6,982 nt of DNA. It comes from UBA1731 sp964440985. Its GTDB lineage: Bacteria > Verrucomicrobiota > Kiritimatiellia > RFP12 > UBA1067. Location of the stretch: the NCBI GenBank assembly GCA_964440985.1, contig CAYTWE010000067.1:1-6982 (forward strand), written 5' to 3'. Shown one piece after another: positions 1 through 6,971 of this stretch; within the stretch, counting starts at the first letter, position 1; every line of letters begins with the position of its first letter. The notes under the pieces are model-generated. The model was not told the DNA's origin. It worked only from the letters and a program-made list of their open reading frames with translations, and did not search any database. A program made the translations under genes and the position numbers.

Positions 1-598
1 TGGAGACGCCCGTGATGAGCGCGAAACGCTGAAGGCTCTCGCACGTCTTCACGACCGAGTAGAACGACTTGAGCGCGGCGCGGAACGCCTCGACCTCCGG
101 CTCGCCGAGATGCCCCAGCAGCGGCTTGTCGTACTCGTCGATGAGCAGGACGAACTGCCCCGTGGGCGACTTCGCCGCGCAGGCGCGGCAGAGGTTCTCG
201 AAACGGACGTCGGCCGGTTCGCCCCCGTCAATCGATACACCGTTCTCCCCGGCCTGTATGTTGACCATGTTGTTGATGTGCGCCCAAAATCCCTCCACAG
301 TGTCGGAATGGGTCGACCCCATGTCGAGGTGGATGACGGGGTACGTCTTCGACCAGTCCCACTGCGGCTCAATCGCGAGCCCTTTGAAGAGTTCGCGCTT
401 CCCCTGGAAAAGTGCCTTCAGTGTGGAGACGCAGAGCGACTTGCCGAACCGACGAGGGCGGGCGATGAAGAACTGCCCGCCCTGCGTGTCGTTCACGAGC
501 GGCAGGATGCGATCCGTCTTGTCGACATACGTGTAACCGCTCCTGCGCAGCTTCTCGAACGTGTAGATGTCTGTCGCAATCTTTTCCATGTCCGCCAT
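1..598 (-). CDS. AAA ATPase-like protein of the DUF1703 (PD-(D/E)XK) family, 3' part missing
   Basis: The first 199 residues are visible; the gene runs off the left edge. The N-terminus reads IYTFEKLRRSGYTYVDKTD, the usual opening of the AAA-ATPase-like family (PF09820), whose full proteins are about 500-600 residues and normally end in a DUF1703 PD-(D/E)XK nuclease-like domain. A Walker A-like loop RPRRFGKSL lies at about residues 48-55, and a Walker B strand FVLLIDEYDKPL at about 149-160 with D154 and E155. RFALITGVS at about 191-199 matches the family's sensor-like strand. No signal peptide or membrane segment is visible. The cellular role of this family is not established; it is often present in many copies per genome and is predicted to be a nucleotide-binding nuclease. 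The start could be M1 (598) or M4 (589); no clear Shine-Dalgarno precedes either. It lies 116 bases downstream of addA in the same direction, so read-through is possible but a shared function is not shown. Family assignment is firm; function is unknown. Confidence 0.88.
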   Translation of the reverse strand, partial: MADMEKIATDIYTFEKLRRSGYTYVDKTDRILPLVNDTQGGQFFIARPRRFGKSLCVSTLKALFQGKRELFKGLAIEPQWDWSKTYPVIHLDMGSTHSDTVEGFWAHINNMVNIQAGENGVSIDGGEPADVRFENLCRACAAKSPTGQFVLLIDEYDKPLLGHLGEPEVEAFRAALKSFYSVVKTCESLQRFALITGVS

Positions 599-714
599 TA
601 TAGCACAAAAAGACCGCAATCATGCCGACGGACGACTATCATCGAGCCGTCCGCCCTTTGCCAGATTTGTTCCGGCAATGCGCCGCAATACGCAACATCG
701 AGAGAGGAAAACGC
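599..714 (-). other. Intergenic spacer between addA and the ATPase gene, with two weak hairpins
   Basis: This 116-base gap holds no gene. Two inverted repeats are visible. One spans 658-678 (TTGCCAG, 7-base loop, CCGGCAA), a 7-bp stem with one G-T pair. The other pairs 627-634 with 648-655 (GACGGACG and CGTCCGCC), an 8-bp stem with one wobble pair and a 13-base loop. On the minus strand a run of five T (607-611) follows the second stem only after about 15 bases, so neither is a canonical intrinsic terminator. They could still be weak termination or mRNA-processing elements. A TATAAT on the minus strand (597-602) overlaps the ATPase start codon. No -35 box sits at normal distance, so a promoter there is doubtful. 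Confidence 0.4.
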
Positions 715-3700
715 CTATGCGACCTTCACGACGACGCCTGTCGAATGCAGTAGCAGCTTCGCGGTTATCGCCTTTTGCGGCAGCCCAGTCAGACGCGAAA
801 GCGCAGTGCGGTACGACGACATCTGGAATGTGTATGCCGCCTTCATGCGTTCGACGAAAGCCGCATCCGATTCGTCCGGATGCTTCCTGTTCGTCTTGAA
901 GTCGTAGATCACGGCGCGGCGGCAAGCACCATCGCCGCTGAACACCACGCGGTCGAACTGCCCCGTCTCCCATTTGCCGCCGTCAAAAAGCTCGTAGCCG
1001 CGCTCGCGCCACACCGTCATGTCGCCGGACGTCTTGGCGAACGCCTCACGGAACGCCGGCGGCATCACAGCAAGTTCACCGTCCGTTGCCCACTCCATCG
1101 CCTGGTATGCAGCGTGGATGTCGATGCCGCGTTTTGCGGACACCCCAAAATCATCGTCGAAGAGTCTGTCGCCTTTGAGACCGGAGTGGAACAGTTCACT
1201 CGGACGTGACTTCAACGTCGCCTGACGCGGTCTGCGCACTATTTTTGGCTCTTCCAAACCGGCATCCTTCTGATCCTTGCTCTTCTTCTGATCCTTGCTC
1301 TTCTTCTGATCCTTGCTCTTCTTCTGATCCTTGCTCTTCNNNNNNNNNNNNNNNNNNNNNNNNNNNNNNNNNNNNNNNNNNNNNNNNNNNNNNNNNNNNN
1401 NNNNNNNNNNNNNNNNNNNNNNNNNNNNNNNNNNNNNNNTTCTGATCCTTGCTCTCGAAGCCGAGATACCAGTCCNNNNNNNNNNNNNNNNNNNNNNNNN
1501 NNNNNNNNNNNNNNNNNNNNNNNNNNNNNNNNNNNNNNNNNNNNNNNNNNNNNNNNNNNNNNNNNNNNNNNNNNNCTTCTGATCCTTGCTCTTCTTCTGA
1601 TCCTTGCTCTCGAAGCCGAGATACCAGTCCTTGACGCCTGATGTGGCAAGGCCAACGCTGCGCACGAGATCGCTGAACCGTTCGGGACTTGCCGGCGGCT
1701 TTGCGTTCACTGGATGCAGTATGACCGTCAAGGCTCTCTTGGCTCTTGTCATCGCGACATAGTAGAGACACAGCGCATTGTACCGCTGAACCTGCTGCCG
1801 TCTCCGCTCCGCAGCCGCAAGGACTTCATCCTGCCCGTCAATCGCAGGCCCCGGATTCGAAAGGATCCACGACCGCCCCTCTCCGGTCAACGGCCCTATG
1901 TGACGTTCGCCGATAAGCTTCTCCGGCTCGTAGAACGGGATGATCACATGGTCGAACCCCAGCCCCTTTGACTGGTGCATCGTCATGATGCGCACCATGC
2001 CCGGCTCTGCGAAATCACGTCTCCTCTTATGCGAAAGGTACTCGATGAAATCCGAAAGGCGCATCGACGCATCGCGTATGCTCTCGAATTCCGCGACGCA
2101 TTTGATGAAGTCCTCGAACCTGGATTCGGTGAAGCCGTTCCACGTTCCGGGAATCGTCTTCAGTGCCTCGCGCACATCGCGGAACTTGCGCACCATGCCA
2201 AGTCTCGTGAAATCGGAAAGCAGCTGCGCCGACAGCGTCGCTGCGTCCGGCAGTCCGGCAGGATACAGCGCAGCGGAGAGGGGCGAATGTCTGATGTGCG
2301 CATACGCGAACGTGTCGTCCGCGTGTTCCGCGAGCCGCACCAGTTCCGTCATGGCCGAAAGGACCGGCGAATCGTTCACGTTGCTGTCGCCCTCGAACAC
2401 GACGTTGGATATGCCCTTCGACTTGAGATGCGCAAGGATCGTCTCGCCGATGTCGTTCTTTCGCACGAGAATGGCTGTCGATATGCCGCGCTCCCACGGA
2501 CGCACCGCGTTCAGCGCATTCTCAATCGGCTCAAGGAAGTCCGATATGGACGCAACGCTCTTGCTCTTGACCGCCTCGATCACCTCCACAAAACCGTTTG
2601 TCGTCTTGTCGTGGCTTATGTGCTGACGGCACCTCCACTTGGCGCTTTCCGGCGCATCGTCCATGTCGAACAGTCCGCGAACCGCATCTTCAAGGAACAC
2701 CTTGTTGACGCACTCGGAGATCACGTTCACGTAGCGCCACGACGCGTCGAGGGACGTAAGCATGTTCGCGGCGTCGCCTTCCGCCTTGACGACCTGCTCG
2801 CCGAGAATCCTTACGTCTCCGCCGCGCCAATCGTATATGGACTGCTTTCTGTCGCCGACTATGAACACGCTCTTCCCGGAATCGGGATGGCTGCTTTCGT
2901 TGATGAGATTTTCAAGCGCGGCCCACTGGCTCCGGCTCGTATCCTGAAACTCGTCCAACGCCCAGTGGTCGAACCGTGCGTCCATCCTGTATTCGAGCGG
3001 CAGGCGCACGCCGCTCGACAGGGTGTTGAGAAGACGCGGCACGTCGTCAAAGGTGATAAGCCCCCTACGCCGCACCTTCTCCGCATACACCGCCTCGTAC
3101 GTCCGCATCAGGCGGTATATGCCCTGCGTACGCTTCAGTTCGTTCGCGATCCTCCACACCGCCATCGTGCGGTATGCACGGCAGAACGCCTCCTCCTTCG
3201 CGATCGTCTTGCCGAAGGCCGGCATCTGTCCGCTGAATTCACGGACCGCCGCAATGAACTTCTCCGCCCCCCTTACGCCCGACAGGCCCTCAAGCGCATC
3301 CGCCATGGAGCGGACACCCGAAAGCGTCACGTCGTCAAGCCCATCGGGCGCATTGTCGCCCCATATGGCGGCCTTCTGCCCCCATGCGGCTGCGTCTCCG
3401 CAGTCGCGGTACAGCGGATGCCACTTTTCTATGAAGTCCGAGAAGCGCTCTAAAAAGCATTTGGCGCCGGAGTTTCCGAACGCAAGGCTGAACGCATCGA
3501 GAAAGACCGCCTTGGCGTCGTCGGACTGAAGCATAAGCATGTCGCCGACGAGCCTGGCGCGTTCCACCGGTGTGCGATACTCGCTCATCACCGATATCTC
3601 TCCCTCAAGTCCGAGTTCAAGCGGCATCATCCGCACGACCTTCATGAGGAAGCTGTCGAGCGTTCCTATGAGCGACAGGTGCTGACGCGATATCACCTTT

Positions 3701-3969
3701 CTCAGCATCGCCTTGAAGTCTCCGGTGGAAAGCGGACGCTTCATCCGTTCGCTTTCCTCCATTGCGACGCCATCGTTTTCGGCCGCCTTCGAGAGCCGCT
3801 CTATGAAACTGTTGAATATCTCGCCGGCCGCCATGCGCGAAAACGTAAGCGCGACGATGCGCTCCGGCTCCGTGCCGCTGAATATCAGCTGCAGCAGCCG
3901 CGTCACAAGGGAGAACGTCTTTCCGGTCCCGGCTGACGCCTCAATCACGGTAAGCGGCGGGAACTTCAT
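715..3969 (-). CDS. addA: AddA/RecB-type helicase-nuclease (UvrD-like helicase plus C-terminal PD-(D/E)XK nuclease)
   Basis: This is the motor and nuclease subunit of an AddAB-type double-strand-end resection complex. It would move 3'-5' on DNA by ATP hydrolysis and cut the unwound strand ahead of RecA loading. Helicase motifs appear in order: Walker A ASAGTGKT (residues 11-18), Ia LTFSRMAAGE (41-50), TLDSF (103-107), Walker B LDEFQDT (338-344), motif III GDRKQSIYDWRGGD (372-385), motif IV LDASWRY (407-413), motif V MHQSKGLGF (664-672) and motif VI YVAMTRAKRAL (737-747). A charged KSKDQK repeat linker follows DWYLGFE (781-787). The C-terminal nuclease shows RGIDIH, GQFDRVVF, the catalytic YDFKTN (D1023 and K1025 in window numbering) and QMSSY, the full RecB-nuclease set. 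About 1084 codons include 200 N bases, so the true length and the frame across the gaps are unknown; Bacillus AddA is about 1230. The ATG overlaps the addB stop as ATGA, with GGTGGAG just upstream, implying translational coupling. It could equally be called RecB-like, but the nuclease-bearing AddB partner favours AddA. Confidence 0.9.
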   Translation of the reverse strand: MKFPPLTVIEASAGTGKTFSLVTRLLQLIFSGTEPERIVALTFSRMAAGEIFNSFIERLSKAAENDGVAMEESERMKRPLSTGDFKAMLRKVISRQHLSLIGTLDSFLMKVVRMMPLELGLEGEISVMSEYRTPVERARLVGDMLMLQSDDAKAVFLDAFSLAFGNSGAKCFLERFSDFIEKWHPLYRDCGDAAAWGQKAAIWGDNAPDGLDDVTLSGVRSMADALEGLSGVRGAEKFIAAVREFSGQMPAFGKTIAKEEAFCRAYRTMAVWRIANELKRTQGIYRLMRTYEAVYAEKVRRRGLITFDDVPRLLNTLSSGVRLPLEYRMDARFDHWALDEFQDTSRSQWAALENLINESSHPDSGKSVFIVGDRKQSIYDWRGGDVRILGEQVVKAEGDAANMLTSLDASWRYVNVISECVNKVFLEDAVRGLFDMDDAPESAKWRCRQHISHDKTTNGFVEVIEAVKSKSVASISDFLEPIENALNAVRPWERGISTAILVRKNDIGETILAHLKSKGISNVVFEGDSNVNDSPVLSAMTELVRLAEHADDTFAYAHIRHSPLSAALYPAGLPDAATLSAQLLSDFTRLGMVRKFRDVREALKTIPGTWNGFTESRFEDFIKCVAEFESIRDASMRLSDFIEYLSHKRRRDFAEPGMVRIMTMHQSKGLGFDHVIIPFYEPEKLIGERHIGPLTGEGRSWILSNPGPAIDGQDEVLAAAERRRQQVQRYNALCLYYVAMTRAKRALTVILHPVNAKPPASPERFSDLVRSVGLATSGVKDWYLGFESKDQKKSKDQKXXXXXXXXXXXXXXXXXXXXXXXXXXXXXXXXXXTGISASRARIRXXXXXXXXXXXXXXXXXXXXXXXXXXXXXXXXXXKSKDQKKSKDQKKSKDQKKSKDQKDAGLEEPKIVRRPRQATLKSRPSELFHSGLKGDRLFDDDFGVSAKRGIDIHAAYQAMEWATDGELAVMPPAFREAFAKTSGDMTVWRERGYELFDGGKWETGQFDRVVFSGDGACRRAVIYDFKTNRKHPDESDAAFVERMKAAYTFQMSSYRTALSRLTGLPQKAITAKLLLHSTGVVVKVA
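1340..1439. other. Assembly gap, exactly 100 N
   Basis: One hundred consecutive N, a conventional placeholder length. It follows four perfect copies of the 18-bp unit, so the break was probably caused by the repeat array inside addA. The real distance is unknown. With 100 N the island after it (1440-1475) reads out of the addA frame, but since the gap size is arbitrary this is not evidence of a frameshift. Confidence 0.98.
1440..1475 (-). repeat. 36-base island between gaps, identical to 1595-1630
   Basis: These 36 bases match 1595-1630 base for base. They contain the last 18-bp unit plus the unique flank that encodes DWYLGFE in the addA frame. Either the array edge is truly duplicated, giving a longer composite repeat of unique flank plus KSKDQK units, or the assembler placed the same array edge twice. 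The second is simpler, since a 36-base contig between two gaps is a usual sign of failed gap closure. Confidence 0.9.
1476..1575. other. Assembly gap, exactly 100 N
   Basis: A second run of 100 N, lying between the 36-base island and two further repeat units. Its true size is unknown. Together the two gaps hide the copy number of the KSKDQK array and leave the continuity of the addA frame unproved, although the two outer flanks happen to be in the same frame as drawn. Confidence 0.98.
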
Positions 3970-6896
3970 TTCTCCACCCCCATTCTCGCTAACTGGTCAT
4001 CGATCCACTCCGGGTCAATCCCGACATCGGGCGATTCCCATATGAGCGAGGCGTAGTCTCTCGCCCAGTCAGAGCCTTTCGCCGGCGGATAGAATATGCC
4101 CTTCGCGAGAGACGTGAGCAGCTTCACGACCTCATCCTCCATCTCGCTCTGCATTCCTTCGCCGCAGGAATGTTCCTCGTCGAATTTCGTGTCCTCCGCC
4201 CTTTCCGCCAGGATGCAGTAGAACGCCTTGGCGGAATGTGCCTTGTCGCGCCCGTACAGCTTCGAAGTCTCGACCATGGCGCGGTATATCGGCAGCTGCA
4301 GGCTTTTGCGGCTGTCGTCGCTTACGCGATCCCACGTCTTGTAGTCTATTATGGCAAGCTCCTTCGTGGTCTCATGCTCGTCTATGCGATCCACCTTCCC
4401 CCTTATGAGCGTTGGACAGCCCTTGATCCTGCATTCAAGATTCTGCTCGGAGGCGATGATTCGCCATCCGTCCCTGCGCCTCGCCGCCTGAATGACGGAG
4501 AACGCCCTCAGCCTCTCGATCGCCGCCGCCCCCTGAAGCTCTATGATTGCGGGAAGATTCGCCCCGAACTCAGTGAGCCGCCTCCGCACCGCCGCTTCAA
4601 GGAAAGCCGATATCTCATGCGCATCGACCGAATCCTTCGGACCGTTTCTGGCGAAGTCGTCAAGCGCGCCGTGGCACAGGTTTCCGAACGCCATCATGTC
4701 CAGCTCCTGCCTGCGGTCGTCCGCGTGTTCGCCGAACGTCTCCCGCAGGTAGAAGTTGAATGGACACCGTCTGTACTGGTCAATGTCCGTCGTGGATATC
4801 CTTTCGCGAGGAACCTCGCCCTTCGGCGGAAACGGAAGCCTGAGCAGCCAGGCGGACGGCAGTTCCTTTGCCGGTACGCCGTCGCTTCCTTTTGTGACGG
4901 CGTACAGGCGCAGCGCGAGAGCGGGAAGGGCGGCGTCCGAAACACCGGGGAAAAGAATGCGAGACGGCTTCGTCACGTTCTTGTCGCCGTCGATCTGATG
5001 CAGATGTATGTGGACTGCACCGGGCGTCCGGCAGCCAATGGCTTGCGCAAAGATGAACGAATCCCGCATCGCCCGCCGCTCGTTCGTGGAGATTCCGATC
5101 TGCCCGCGAAGCCTGTCCGGAACGAACGGATGCCCTACGACGTTCTCCGGCACGCACCCCTCGTTGAATCCGGCAATGACGAGTTCATCCTCGGCGCACC
5201 ACTGGATCTCCAGCCATCCGATCGCCGCAAGCACGTTCGGCGCCGTAGGCTCAAGCATGTATGCCGACTTTTTCAGCAGTTCCACGAAAAGCCTGTGTCT
5301 CATCGATTCAGGGATCAGGTCGCTTGCACAGTCGGCACGAAGTTCACGGACGGTCTCGGCTGCGGCGACAAGTTCCCTGTCGGACGGATTCTTCTCGTCG
5401 AGGGTCAATGTGGCGAATATCTTTTTCAGGAACGTAAACGGATCCGTCAGTTCGGACTTCACCGCCTCGGCGAGCCGTTTGAACCCGGCGGCGGCCTTCC
5501 GTTCTTCCTCGCGCCACGCGACAAGTGCCTCCGCATCTGCGGCGTTGATGGCGTCGTCGATCGTCTGCGGCAGATGGGCGTTCTGCATGGCGTCCAATGC
5601 GCCTATCCATTTCGCCACCTCGGCCGGTGCGACCCCCATCTCCGCAGCCGCCCATCTTGCCACGTCTCCTGAGCGGACGAATGTCGAGAACATCTCATAG
5701 CCACCTCGCTGAGAAAGCTCGAATACGGAAATGAGCAGACGCCCCAATGGCGACTTGGCGATCTGCTCCTGCGACGGATTCCGGAGCGCAAGCTCATCCT
5801 CCGCGAAATGGTTCTGAAACGCACCCTCTATCTCTGGATACATCTCCGAATCGCACACCGCAAGGGCGGGGTATGCCTCAGTGCCGCCGACTGAACGGAA
5901 GAACCTGGCTATGTCATCGGCCTCGACGATTGCCGTTGGGGCCGGCTTCACGGAAGACGGATCCACCGGAGACGAAAAGAACCTCGCTGGACGCCCCCAT
6001 TCATCAAACCCATCGGCATCCTTTGCATCAGCATGGATCAGCAGCGTCACCGTCTGTCCGGAGTTCGCGAGATATTCTTCGAACGCCCCCTGCATATCGA
6101 CTGCACCCGGAAGCAGTATCTCCTCTATTCCATCCTCTACGCATCCCTGACGGACGGCCCTCTTGCGGAAAAGGATACGAGGCATCACACCATGCCCGGC
6201 AAGCTCCGCAAAGAACGCATCCTCGACCTTCGCAAGGTCATGCCAGCGTTCCGCATCCTCGTCGCACTTCACCTCCGACATCTTCAGCGCCCGTTCGCCG
6301 AGTATGCCGTATATCCCAAGCATCGGCTGGGCCATTGCGAGCGCCCAATCCGCAGCCTTCTCCTTCGGCGGCTTCGGGAAGAGTGCGGGGAATTCGCCAA
6401 GATCCAAATCCATCAGCACCTTTGCCATGACGGCCATCTCCTCGGCCTCTGTCGCAACGCGGATGCAATCTGCGGCTTGAAGATGGTTCGGCGATGCAAA
6501 TGGAACTGTGTCACTGCTCTTATGGCGGCTTCTTTCCGTTTCTGCATCGCTCGCATGAAGATGGTCTGGCGATGCAAATGGAACTGCGTCTGCGGCATGA
6601 AGCAAACCGGGATGCGATTCGTTAACGTCTTTCGCGGCAAGCAGCGAGTTTGGCATCTCAATGCGTGGCGGAATCAGGCCACCCCATCCAAGCGCATTGG
6701 CTTTCTTTGCGAGCGCAAACCGAAGGTTGCGTCCGGACTGCGCAGTCGGCACGATGACCATGATGTGCGCCAGCGACTTCGCGCCCTCCGGCGTATCCCT
6801 TGCGCATCCGGCACGTCTAAAGCCGCCGCAGAGCCAGTCTGCCGTCTCCTCCACAAGCAGCCGCTTCGGGTCAAGATAGTCAATTCTCTTCGTCAT
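3966..6896 (-). CDS. addB: AddB-type PD-(D/E)XK nuclease subunit (inactivated helicase-like body)
   Basis: At 976 residues this is the partner of AddA in the end-resection complex; it would cut the opposite strand and, as in Bacillus, might scan for a Chi-like sequence. The N-terminus has IMVIVPTAQSGRNLRFAL (45-62), the motif Ia-like strand of AddB proteins, but no Walker A is visible, so it should not be a motor. A degenerate repeat fills about 98-144. VIAGFNEGCVPE (573-584) is typical of the family. The nuclease begins at ISTTDIDQYRRCPFNFYL (700-717), then GNLCH with H742, GKVDRID with D836, IIDYKT with D851 and K853, and QLPIY with Q867, all expected RecB-family residues. The tail (about 930-976) lacks the C-x2-C-x5-C cluster that, with the CPF cysteine, binds an iron-sulfur centre in Bacillus AddB. 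I chose 6896 because AAAGGA lies six bases upstream; in-frame ATGs at 6917 and 6962 lack a comparable site. It overlaps addA by four bases. Confidence 0.87.
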   Translation of the reverse strand: MTKRIDYLDPKRLLVEETADWLCGGFRRAGCARDTPEGAKSLAHIMVIVPTAQSGRNLRFALAKKANALGWGGLIPPRIEMPNSLLAAKDVNESHPGLLHAADAVPFASPDHLHASDAETERSRHKSSDTVPFASPNHLQAADCIRVATEAEEMAVMAKVLMDLDLGEFPALFPKPPKEKAADWALAMAQPMLGIYGILGERALKMSEVKCDEDAERWHDLAKVEDAFFAELAGHGVMPRILFRKRAVRQGCVEDGIEEILLPGAVDMQGAFEEYLANSGQTVTLLIHADAKDADGFDEWGRPARFFSSPVDPSSVKPAPTAIVEADDIARFFRSVGGTEAYPALAVCDSEMYPEIEGAFQNHFAEDELALRNPSQEQIAKSPLGRLLISVFELSQRGGYEMFSTFVRSGDVARWAAAEMGVAPAEVAKWIGALDAMQNAHLPQTIDDAINAADAEALVAWREEERKAAAGFKRLAEAVKSELTDPFTFLKKIFATLTLDEKNPSDRELVAAAETVRELRADCASDLIPESMRHRLFVELLKKSAYMLEPTAPNVLAAIGWLEIQWCAEDELVIAGFNEGCVPENVVGHPFVPDRLRGQIGISTNERRAMRDSFIFAQAIGCRTPGAVHIHLHQIDGDKNVTKPSRILFPGVSDAALPALALRLYAVTKGSDGVPAKELPSAWLLRLPFPPKGEVPRERISTTDIDQYRRCPFNFYLRETFGEHADDRRQELDMMAFGNLCHGALDDFARNGPKDSVDAHEISAFLEAAVRRRLTEFGANLPAIIELQGAAAIERLRAFSVIQAARRRDGWRIIASEQNLECRIKGCPTLIRGKVDRIDEHETTKELAIIDYKTWDRVSDDSRKSLQLPIYRAMVETSKLYGRDKAHSAKAFYCILAERAEDTKFDEEHSCGEGMQSEMEDEVVKLLTSLAKGIFYPPAKGSDWARDYASLIWESPDVGIDPEWIDDQLARMGVEK
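6465..6605 (-). repeat. Degenerate 14-residue tandem repeat inside AddB
   Basis: AddB residues 98-144 contain LLHAADAVPFASPD, then HLHASDA plus a 12-residue insert plus VPFASPN, then a half unit HLQAADC. At DNA level 6478-6512 and 6556-6590 match at 32 of 35 positions, and the octamer GCATGAAG recurs at 6553 and 6595, with GCTTGAAG at 6475. The spacings are 78 and 42 bases, both multiples of three. The block lies where related proteins have a short loop between an early LL-containing strand and the AEEMAVMAKVL helix, so it looks like an in-frame insertion that was then duplicated. Confidence 0.8.
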
Positions 6897-6902
6897 CGTG
6901 AA

Positions 6903-6908
6903 TCCTTT
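6903..6908 (-). promoter_or_regulatory. Ribosome binding site of addB
   Basis: On the minus strand the sequence is AAAGGA followed by six bases (TTCACG) and then ATG at 6896. The match and spacing are good, and this decides the start over the in-frame ATGs at 6917 and 6962. Confidence 0.75.
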
Positions 6909-6915
6909 GCGGTAC

Positions 6916-6946
6916 ATTTTACCACATCCACGTTGCGAACCGTAAA
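6916..6946 (-). promoter_or_regulatory. Possible sigma-70-type promoter for the addB-addA operon
   Basis: On the minus strand TAAAAT (6916-6921) is one mismatch from the -10 consensus. TTTACG (6941-6946) matches four of six -35 bases, with a 19-base spacer that is slightly long. Transcription would begin near 6909, giving a leader of about a dozen bases that just includes the ribosome binding site. This is a pattern match only; the promoter consensus of this organism is unknown. Confidence 0.3.
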
Positions 6947-6954
6947 CAATACGG

Positions 6955-6971
6955 GGACGCAAGCGGACGCA
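6955..6971. repeat. Direct heptamer repeat upstream of the possible promoter
   Basis: GGACGCA occurs at 6955-6961 and again at 6965-6971, ten bases apart, about one helical turn. It lies just upstream of the possible -35 box, where an activator might bind. The copies are short and could be chance. The rest of 6897-6982 shows no gene that can be supported. Confidence 0.3.

Larger units (their letters stand above)
1267..1611 (-). repeat. 18-bp perfect coding minisatellite, (KSKDQK)n, interrupted by assembly gaps
   Basis: On the plus strand the unit is cttctgatccttgctctt. Four identical copies occupy 1267-1338. After the gaps, one full copy sits at 1576-1593 and one at 1594-1611 with only its last base changed. 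On the coding strand each unit gives six residues, KSKDQK. The array joins the helicase end (DWYLGFE) to the nuclease part (DAGLEEPK). It is strongly charged and probably disordered or helical. The lack of mismatches points to recent expansion or homogenisation. Because the unit is a multiple of three and has no stop in any minus-strand frame, gain or loss of copies would change linker length without breaking the gene. The true copy number is unknown; at least six near-complete units are directly visible. Confidence 0.95.

Noticed and set aside
599..714. Rho-independent terminator after addA
   Set aside because: Two hairpins exist, but neither is directly followed by a T run on the minus strand; the nearest run is about 15 bases away.
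110..907. Plus-strand open frame of 265 codons spanning the addA end, the spacer and the ATPase gene
   Set aside because: It crosses two well-supported minus-strand genes and shows no known motif. Its N-terminal part simply mirrors the ATPase Walker B region.
1267..1630. Repeat array considered as a CRISPR array
   Set aside because: The units are 18 bp in perfect head-to-tail order with no spacers, and they code in frame for a linker.
1975..3453. Long plus-strand open frame of 492 codons opposite addA
   Set aside because: It is antisense to the conserved helicase motifs of addA. Its translation is rich in R, H and V with no recognisable domain, as expected of a shadow frame in GC-rich coding DNA.
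4170..5672. Long plus-strand open frame of 500 codons opposite addB
   Set aside because: It lies wholly antisense to addB, with R- and P-rich low-information sequence and no family resemblance; a shadow of the GC-rich coding strand.
6931..6946. LexA/SOS box upstream of addB
   Set aside because: GTTGCGAAC has GTT and AAC arms, but the match is too short and fits no established LexA consensus that I can apply to an unknown phylum.
6896..6962. Longer AddB start at 6962 or 6917
   Set aside because: The extra 22 residues show no family resemblance, and the good ribosome binding site AAAGGA sits six bases before the ATG at 6896.
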